From AG-12 sp035531535 (GTDB lineage: Bacteria > Chloroflexota > Dormibacteria > Aeolococcales > Bog-877): DNA of 6,602 bases. A program made the translations under genes and the position numbers. Location of the stretch: contig DATKSV010000139.1 of NCBI GenBank assembly GCA_035531535.1, forward strand, positions 1-6,602. Direction: 5' to 3'. The notes below the pieces were generated by a model. The model made no database searches. It had not been told where the DNA came from and worked only from the letters and a program-made list of their open reading frames with translations. Positions 1-6,602 of this stretch are shown here, one piece after another. How positions within the stretch are numbered: the first letter of the stretch is position 1; each line of letters begins with the position of its first letter.

Positions 1-32
1 GGCTGGGATAGCGGCAGTTCAGCAGTGGCCAT
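1..32 (-). CDS. Probable start of cytochrome c oxidase subunit I gene (partial)
   Basis: On the minus strand an ATG lies 17 bases after the subunit II stop and opens a frame that runs off the window edge, reading MATAELPLSQ and then a CC that can only begin a proline codon. In many bacterial aa3-type oxidase operons the subunit I gene directly follows subunit II on the same strand, so the position and spacing suggest this identity. Only ten codons are visible and none carries a family motif, so the assignment rests on synteny alone. The ribosome-binding sequence is weak: a GAGG lies about 12 bases before the ATG, overlapping the end of the subunit II gene. An earlier ATG overlapping the subunit II stop closes after four codons and is not a gene start. 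Confidence 0.4.
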   Translation of the reverse strand, partial: MATAELPLSQ

Positions 33-49
33 GGGTCAGTTCAACCTCA

Positions 50-787
50 TCAGGTGGACAGGTGTTGGACGTAGCTCAGGTATTGAGCCATCGAGACCGC
101 CTTGACCGTGATCAGCATTTGATCATGGCCGACGCCGCAGAATTCGTAGCACTGGCCGTTGTAAGTCCCCACCGCGCCCGCCTCGATGAAGGCGTGGTTG
201 ACGATCCCCGGCAAGGCGTCGATCTTGGCCCCGAGGTTGGGGACCCAGAAGCCGTGGATCACGTCCAGAGAGTCAGTGCTGATCTCGATGGGGACGTTGA
301 CCGGGATCTCCAGGGTCCGCAGCGAGTACTTGCCATTGGGGTAGTAGAAGGTCCAGTAGAACTGGCGTCCGACGACCTTGATGTGGATCTCCTGGCGGGC
401 TGCCGGGGTGCCGGGGGTGGGGCCGTGGCGAAGGTAGCCAACGTTGACCAGATTCAGCACGAACAGGGCGCTCAGGACTACCAATGGTCCGATCGTCCAC
501 GCCAACTCGATTCGGTTGTTGCCGTGGACCTGCCTTGGCATCTCGTCAGGAGACCGCCTCCGGAAGCGGAACGCGGCGTAGACGATGGCTCCGCCCACCC
601 CGACCAGTACCACGCTCGCGCAGATCAGGAAGACGTTCCAGATCAGGTCGATGCGGTCGACCGGAGGACCGCCCCCGTTGAGGAAGTTGGTGTTGCTGGC
701 GAACACCGGCAGCGGGGCCAGCAGGGCACCTGCAAAAGCCACTCCCAGCGCCACCGCCAGCCTACCGCCGGTATGGCTCCGCCTCAC
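50..787 (-). CDS. ctaC: Cytochrome c oxidase subunit II (CuA-binding subunit)
   Basis: This membrane-anchored subunit of haem-copper terminal oxidase takes electrons from cytochrome c or an equivalent donor at its CuA centre and passes them to subunit I. The product is 245 residues. A hydrophobic N-terminal segment (about 9-29) ends near VFA-S and may be a signal peptide. Two transmembrane helices follow (about 48-72 and 97-118), then an extracytoplasmic cupredoxin domain. All CuA ligands are visible: His178 in VIHGFWVP, then Cys213, Glu215, Cys217, His221 and Met224 in CYEFCGVGHDQM. The aromatic electron-entry patch reads QFYWTF (142-147), where many relatives have QWYW. No cytochrome c domain is fused at the C-terminus, so this is not a caa3-type subunit. 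The GTG start at 787 was chosen because AGGAGGG sits four bases upstream and the signal-like segment begins just after it. The frame stays open far upstream, but that part is antisense to aconitase. It is the first gene of a leftward operon. The symbol could equally be coxB. Confidence 0.93.
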   Translation of the reverse strand: MRRSHTGGRLAVALGVAFAGALLAPLPVFASNTNFLNGGGPPVDRIDLIWNVFLICASVVLVGVGGAIVYAAFRFRRRSPDEMPRQVHGNNRIELAWTIGPLVVLSALFVLNLVNVGYLRHGPTPGTPAARQEIHIKVVGRQFYWTFYYPNGKYSLRTLEIPVNVPIEISTDSLDVIHGFWVPNLGAKIDALPGIVNHAFIEAGAVGTYNGQCYEFCGVGHDQMLITVKAVSMAQYLSYVQHLST

Positions 788-791
788 CTTT

Positions 792-798
792 CCCTCCT
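792..798 (-). promoter_or_regulatory. Ribosome-binding site of the oxidase subunit II gene
   Basis: The minus strand reads AGGAGGG, followed by AAAG and then GTG. It is the strongest Shine-Dalgarno match in the divergent region. It decides the start of the subunit II gene, because the reading frame is open for hundreds of codons upstream of it. Confidence 0.8.
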
Positions 799-841
799 GC
801 ACCGAAACCCCGTCCGCGGGTGGCCGCCCCGCCGACCGTAG

Positions 842-859
842 GGCCGAGTATGCCCGGCC
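842..859. repeat. Inverted repeat around the oxidase -10 element, possible operator
   Basis: GGCCG (842-846) and CGGCC (855-859) form an inverted repeat with an eight-base centre. The centre contains the CATACT -10 of the leftward promoter, so a dimeric regulator bound here would cover the -10. Five-base GC-rich arms are common by chance in DNA of this composition, so the operator role is only a suggestion. Confidence 0.3.
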
Positions 860-876
860 TCCGATCTCACTGTCAA
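847..876 (-). promoter_or_regulatory. Promoter of the leftward cytochrome oxidase operon
   Basis: On the minus strand a perfect -35 hexamer TTGACA (871-876) is followed, after an 18-base spacer, by CATACT (847-852), which matches four of six bases of the -10 consensus. Transcription would begin near 840, giving a leader of roughly 50 bases before the GTG at 787. The match was found by eye. The hexamers and spacing are seen directly; promoter activity is inferred. Confidence 0.6.
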
Positions 877-895
877 TCCCGGGGCAGGCTTCGTC

Positions 896-914
896 GCGCC
901 GGCTGCGCCGGGCT
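896..914. repeat. Tandem direct repeat upstream of the aconitase -10
   Basis: GCGCCGGCT (896-904) is followed at once by GCGCCGGGCT (905-914), a direct repeat differing by one inserted G. It occupies the region where a -35 element for the rightward promoter would lie, and its last base is the first base of the TAAGAT -10. It could be an activator-binding repeat or simply a short duplication in GC-rich DNA. Confidence 0.4.
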
Positions 915-919
915 AAGAT
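914..919 (+). promoter_or_regulatory. Probable -10 element for the aconitase transcript
   Basis: TAAGAT matches four of six bases of the -10 consensus and fits the TANNNT pattern common in high-GC bacteria. No convincing -35 hexamer is seen at 17-18 bases upstream, where the sequence is TTCGTC or TCGTCG. A start near 926 would leave a leader of about 35 bases. The absence of a -35 may mean dependence on an activator, possibly acting at the direct repeat just upstream. Confidence 0.45.
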
Positions 920-936
920 GGGAGCGTAGTCCAAGA

Positions 937-949
937 TCCCCTTGGGGGA
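937..949 (+). promoter_or_regulatory. Small hairpin beside the aconitase start codon
   Basis: TCCCC (937-941) can pair with GGGGA (945-949) across a three-base loop. A second G run at 952-956 precedes the preferred ATG at 962 and is the only Shine-Dalgarno-like sequence, so the CCCC arm could pair with either G run and affect access to the start. The stem is only five pairs. The sequence is seen; a regulatory role is speculative. Confidence 0.3.
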
Positions 950-961
950 ATGGGGGTGCTC

Positions 962-3625
<2,664 letters not shown>

Positions 3626-3628
3626 GAG

Positions 3629-4666
3629 TTGTTCTCCCTCAGCCAGGCCACCCCGGCCAGGCGGGTCCTGCTGGGGGCAGGCGCCCTGGCCGAACTTCGA
3701 GCCGAGGTGGATCGGGCTGATCTGGGCAGGGTGGTGCTGGTTACCAGCGCCACCCTGTCCGCCTCGTCGGGCCTGGTCAAGGCGACCGAGGCCATGCTGC
3801 CAGGCCGCCATCAGGCCACCTTCACCGGGATCGGGCAGCACACTCCTGAGCGCGCGGTCCAACAGCTGCAGGACCTGCTGGAGCAGGTCGCCGCCGACGG
3901 CGTGATCAGCCTCGGTGGCGGCAGCGTCATCGACGGCTGCAAGGCTGCCCTGCATGGGATCGGGACAACTGGAAGGACCCACATCGCGGTGCCCACCACC
4001 CTCTCGGGAGCGGAATTCACCCCCTCGGCAGGGGTCACCGACAGCGAGAGCCACCGCAAGCTAGGACTCCGCGACCCGGATGCCGCTCCCCGCGTCGTTC
4101 TGCTCGATCCCGAGGTGACCCTGGCGACTCCCGAGCGGCTCTGGCTATCGACAGGGATCCGGGCGCTGGATCATGCGGTCGAGACCATCTGGGCCCCTGA
4201 GCGCGACCCGCTTGCCTCATGGCTGTCCATGGAGGCTATCCGCCGACTGCGCCGGAGCCTGCCGGACTGCCGGGACCGTCCGGAGGAAGTGGAGGCGCGC
4301 CAGAGCGCCCAGGTGGCGGCCTGGTGGGCGGCTCTGGGTCTGGCCGGCACCACCATGGGGCCGAGCCATCAGTTGGGGCGGATCCTGGGGGCCAGCTTCG
4401 AGATCCCCCACGGGATCACCTCGTGCGTCTTTCTGCCCGCCACGATCAGGCACCTCAACGCCACCGATCCGGCGCTCACGGCGCCCTTGGCCGAGCCCTT
4501 TGGCACCCGGTCTGGAGCTGAGGTCGGTGACGTCTGCCAGGCGCTAATCGCCAGACTGGGCCTTCCCGTCACCCTGACCCAAGCCGGGCTTTCAGCGCTG
4601 GATCTGCCCCGGTTCCTGGCGATGGTGCCCGCGGAGTGGCACCCCATCGTGCACGCCTGCGTCTGA
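3629..4666 (+). CDS. Iron-ADH-fold dehydrogenase, maleylacetate-reductase-like
   Basis: This 345-residue protein belongs to the iron-containing alcohol dehydrogenase / dehydroquinate synthase-like superfamily. The N-terminal nucleotide-binding domain has RRVLLGAGALAEL (11-23) and the cofactor loop LGGGSVID (95-102). VPTTLSGAEFTPSAGVTD (121-138), the DP-rich stretch near 149-161 and HAVETIWAP (182-190) resemble maleylacetate reductases, which use NAD(P)H to form 3-oxoadipate in hydroxyquinol and chloroaromatic degradation. In metal-dependent relatives the ligands are Asp, His, His and His. Here His182, His247 (SHQLG) and His261 (PHG) are present with the expected 14-residue gap between the last two, but the Asp position (178) is Arg. 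Metal-free catalysis, or loss of activity, is possible. The C-terminus looks about 10-25 residues shorter than I expect for the family. The start is a TTG with no clear Shine-Dalgarno sequence, directly after the aconitase stop TGA and one GAG codon. Later starts would remove the first conserved strand. The superfamily is secure; the substrate is not. Confidence 0.78.
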   Translation: MFSLSQATPARRVLLGAGALAELRAEVDRADLGRVVLVTSATLSASSGLVKATEAMLPGRHQATFTGIGQHTPERAVQQLQDLLEQVAADGVISLGGGSVIDGCKAALHGIGTTGRTHIAVPTTLSGAEFTPSAGVTDSESHRKLGLRDPDAAPRVVLLDPEVTLATPERLWLSTGIRALDHAVETIWAPERDPLASWLSMEAIRRLRRSLPDCRDRPEEVEARQSAQVAAWWAALGLAGTTMGPSHQLGRILGASFEIPHGITSCVFLPATIRHLNATDPALTAPLAEPFGTRSGAEVGDVCQALIARLGLPVTLTQAGLSALDLPRFLAMVPAEWHPIVHACV

Positions 4667-4710
4667 GCCGGCGGACGCAGGCGGAGGATGCCGTGAACCG
4701 TTAGGTTAGG

Positions 4711-4721
4711 CCGAAGTTACC
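4711..4721. repeat. Left terminal inverted repeat of the insertion sequence
   Basis: CCGAAGTTACC matches the reverse complement of 6591-6601 at all 11 positions. Internal to this the two ends agree only patchily. A GAGTTC motif begins 21 bases in from the left end and 26 bases in from the right end, and may belong to a transposase-binding region. Confidence 0.75.
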
Positions 4722-4730
4722 CGGGGAGGT

Positions 4731-4748
4731 CGAGTTCAGGTGAACTCG
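4731..4748. repeat. Perfect 8-base palindrome inside the left end of the element
   Basis: CGAGTTCA and TGAACTCG are separated by GG, giving an 18-base near-palindrome between the left inverted repeat and the transposase stop. As RNA it would form a seven-pair stem with a four-base loop. No T run follows on either strand, so it is not a standard intrinsic terminator. It could protect transcripts arriving from either side or be a subterminal transposase site. Confidence 0.5.
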
Positions 4749-4769
4749 GGAGCCAGGTGGCGGTTCTGG

Positions 4770-6497
4770 CTACAGGGTGATGGGGATGCCGAGCAGCGAG
4801 AAGGCGTGCTGCTGGAGGGGAGTGGGAGTTGTCAGCTTGTCGAAGGTGGTCTCGGCAGCTGTCATCCGGATGGTCTCGCGGCTGAGCGTGGCCAGCTCCT
4901 CCAGCAAAGTCGAGAAGTCGTGGACCTGGGTGCCGTCAGCGAGGCGCTGAGTCCGGGCCTTGTCGAGGGCGGGCTGAGAGCGCTGAGCGGGGGCGACCGG
5001 ATCCTGGCGCGGGGGAGGTTGCTCATCTCCGAACAGCAGCGGCCGCCAGGCCTGCTCCAGGTGCCAGCGCACGTAGTAGGCGAGCATGCACAGGAAGATG
5101 TGGGCCCGGACCCTGTCCTCCAGGCGATGGCGGATGGGCCGCACTCGCATGTCCATGGACTTGAGGGTGCGGAAGGCCCGCTCCACCTGGGCCAGGCGCT
5201 TGTAGGAGTGGACCAGCTGGGCCGCATCCAAGCGCTCCGCGGTCACGCTGGAGCGGATCACATAGATGCCATCCACGCTGGCTTCTTCAGCAATTTGCTG
5301 CTGCTTGCGCTGGAAGCTGAAGCTCTGTTCCTCAATCACCAGCTCGAAGTGTTTGGCCATCTTGTAGCGGTTGACCACCCGGCCCAGCCGCAGCGCGATC
5401 TTGTCTTTGCCGGCCAGCCTTCCCGCAGCCACCGACGAGGCCACTTTTTGCAGCGCCTTCTCGGTGGCCTGGAGCAGATCCTCGCGCTTGGCGGAACGCA
5501 GCCGGGCCAGCTCCTGGTTCTTGCACACCACCAGCCTCTCCCCGGGAAAGCGGGGGGAGGAGATCTCGGCCAGGTTGCGGTCATCGAAGAGCCCCAGTTG
5601 GAGGTCTCCGCTCTCCACCAGTCCCCTGATCTGCACCCCTCGCAGGGCTGAGATCCAGCCGATTCCACCCAGCTCCTTGAGCTTGCTGATCCGGGCCGAG
5701 GTCAACATCCCCCGGTCTCCCACCAGCACCACCTGCTCGAGTCCGAAGCGCTGTCGCAGCTTCTCCACCTGAGTGGCGACGGTGGCGGGGTCCCCGGTGT
5801 TGCCGGCGAAGACCTCCACCGCCACCGGCCGCCCCTCCTGGTCCGTCACCAGCCCGAACTCGACCTGCAAAGTCCCCGGCTTGCCATCCCGGCTGTGGCC
5901 CAACTTGGCCAGCTTGCAGTGGGTGCCCTCCACCACCACCGAGGTGAGGTCGTAGAGGACCAGCGCACCCTGGTGGAGGTGGCGCTCCGCCAGCCGGGTC
6001 TCCACCTTGGGCTGGCATGACAGCAGCCAGTCCAAAGCTGAGTACAGCTCGTCTTGGTCGGCATCCTCGACCCCCAAGAGGGATGCCAGGGTGCTGCTCT
6101 GCCAGCTTCGAGAGGTGGCCAGCTTGGAGCTGGGCTTGAGCACCTGCCGCACCACCATCGCCACCACCAGGTCCCGCTCTCGACAGGGCCGGGACCAGAG
6201 CAGGCGGTCCAGTTGGAGCTGGCGGAGCATGCCCAGCACCGCCAGCACGTGGCCGTGCGGCAGGGAGCGCTCAATCTCGAAGTCGCTGCCCCAAACGCCC
6301 ACCTGGTCGCCCTTCAAGATGGCTCGAATGGCCTCGATGGCAGCTATGGGCAGCGGGGTCAGGTTGGACAGGGTGCGGTGCTTGACCTTGCCGTCCTCGC
6401 GGTAGGTCTGGCGGAGCAGGTAGCTGACGTAGTCGCGGCCGCGAAGATGGGTGGGGATGCGGTCGACGTGCATGGCATTGCTGCCTGACTTGGCCAC
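4770..6497 (-). CDS. IS1634-family DDE transposase
   Basis: The 575-residue protein should catalyse cut-and-paste movement of the surrounding element with an RNase H-fold DDE active site. The N-terminal segment MHVDRIPTHLRGRDYVSYL and the YREDGKVKHRTLSNL stretch (32-46) are typical of this family. Candidate catalytic residues are Asp183 in LVLYDLTS, Asp261 in VLVGDRGML, and Glu439 in QVERAFRTLK, with Lys446 seven residues after the Glu. A long insertion of about 177 residues lies between the second Asp and the Glu, as in IS4-like transposases. The frame is full length and uninterrupted, so the enzyme is probably functional. The start is taken as the GTG at 6497, just after a promoter-like sequence; an ATG eight codons later (6471-6473) is the alternative, with only a weak AGG upstream. 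The stop is 49 bases inside the left inverted repeat. Confidence 0.92.
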   Translation of the reverse strand: MAKSGSNAMHVDRIPTHLRGRDYVSYLLRQTYREDGKVKHRTLSNLTPLPIAAIEAIRAILKGDQVGVWGSDFEIERSLPHGHVLAVLGMLRQLQLDRLLWSRPCRERDLVVAMVVRQVLKPSSKLATSRSWQSSTLASLLGVEDADQDELYSALDWLLSCQPKVETRLAERHLHQGALVLYDLTSVVVEGTHCKLAKLGHSRDGKPGTLQVEFGLVTDQEGRPVAVEVFAGNTGDPATVATQVEKLRQRFGLEQVVLVGDRGMLTSARISKLKELGGIGWISALRGVQIRGLVESGDLQLGLFDDRNLAEISSPRFPGERLVVCKNQELARLRSAKREDLLQATEKALQKVASSVAAGRLAGKDKIALRLGRVVNRYKMAKHFELVIEEQSFSFQRKQQQIAEEASVDGIYVIRSSVTAERLDAAQLVHSYKRLAQVERAFRTLKSMDMRVRPIRHRLEDRVRAHIFLCMLAYYVRWHLEQAWRPLLFGDEQPPPRQDPVAPAQRSQPALDKARTQRLADGTQVHDFSTLLEELATLSRETIRMTAAETTFDKLTTPTPLQQHAFSLLGIPITL

Positions 6498-6503
6498 CCC
6501 ATT

Positions 6504-6532
6504 ACCCTACCACGCCATCTCCACAATGTCAA
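6504..6532 (-). promoter_or_regulatory. Transposase promoter, probably giving a leaderless mRNA
   Basis: On the minus strand a perfect TTGACA (6527-6532) is followed after exactly 17 bases by TAGGGT (6504-6509), which fits TANNNT. Only six bases separate the -10 from the GTG at 6497, so the expected transcription start falls on or next to the start codon. The mRNA would then have no leader and no Shine-Dalgarno sequence, a common arrangement in actinobacteria. The hexamers are seen directly; the transcription start is inferred. Confidence 0.55.
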
Positions 6533-6590
6533 GCTATTAGTGGCTACAATTGCAGCCCAATCGCAACTCGAACTCACTTCAACAACCATC

Positions 6591-6601
6591 GGTAACTTCG
6601 G
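6591..6601. repeat. Right terminal inverted repeat of the insertion sequence
   Basis: GGTAACTTCGG is the exact reverse complement of 4711-4721. It ends one base before the window edge, so the chromosomal flank on this side is not visible. Confidence 0.75.
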
Positions 6602-6602
6602 G

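Larger units (their letters stand above)
4711..6601 (-). mobile_element. Complete IS1634-type insertion sequence, about 1.9 kb
   Basis: The element contains one leftward transposase gene between matching ends: CCGAAGTTACC at 4711-4721 and its exact reverse complement at 6591-6601. The 1891-base span fits the usual size of IS1634-family elements. The next outer bases do not pair (G at 4710 and G at 6602), so the ends probably lie at or very near the given limits. No passenger gene is present. Only one base of right flank is inside the window, so a target duplication cannot be tested; a six-base duplication GTTAGG is merely compatible with that base. The element lies 44 bases after the dehydrogenase stop and is convergent with it. 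Confidence 0.8.

Noticed and set aside
4667..4710. Possible terminator between the dehydrogenase stop and the insertion sequence.
   Set aside because: No stem-loop followed by a T run is present in these 44 bases. The nearest palindrome lies inside the element and also lacks a T run.
4740..5651. A 303-codon plus-strand open frame antisense to the transposase.
   Set aside because: It overlaps a convincing transposase gene on the other strand, has no ribosome-binding site or known motif, and shows the composition of an antisense shadow.

Overview
The window is high-GC DNA with strongly GC-biased third codon positions. It carries three housekeeping-type metabolic genes and one complete insertion sequence. 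The GC content, GTG and TTG starts, a TANNNT -10 element and an apparently leaderless promoter suit an actinobacterium or a related high-GC terrabacterial lineage (for example Dormibacterota or Chloroflexota). This is an inference from composition and protein style; no marker gene fixes the taxon.

Layout. (1) Positions 1-787, minus strand: a probable start of a cytochrome c oxidase subunit I gene (1-32, cut by the window edge) and the complete subunit II gene (50-787), which is transcribed first. (2) Positions 788-961: a divergent control region. It has a good promoter for the oxidase operon (TTGACA / CATACT, 18-base spacer), a weaker -10 (TAAGAT) for the rightward genes, an inverted repeat around the oxidase -10, a tandem 9-10 base repeat in place of the rightward -35, and a small hairpin beside the aconitase start. 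(3) Positions 962-4666, plus strand: aconitase A (962-3625), then an iron-alcohol-dehydrogenase-fold protein most like maleylacetate reductases (3629-4666). The second gene starts at a TTG only three bases after the aconitase stop and in the same reading frame. (4) Positions 4711-6601: an IS1634-type insertion sequence, transcribed leftward, with an intact 575-residue DDE transposase, 11-base matching inverted ends and its own promoter close to the GTG start. Its right end lies one base from the window end.

How the genes fit together. Aconitase feeds the TCA cycle and the oxidase is the terminal step of aerobic respiration, so the divergent arrangement pairs two parts of aerobic energy metabolism and may allow shared control. 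The dehydrogenase could return a dicarboxylate such as 3-oxoadipate toward succinyl-CoA and acetyl-CoA, but its substrate cannot be read from the sequence. The insertion sequence lies 44 bases after the dehydrogenase stop and faces it.

Nothing here amounts to a new defence, mobile or RNA system. The points most worth checking are the one-stop, same-frame aconitase/dehydrogenase junction, the altered metal site and short C-terminus of the dehydrogenase, and the regulatory architecture of the divergent region.
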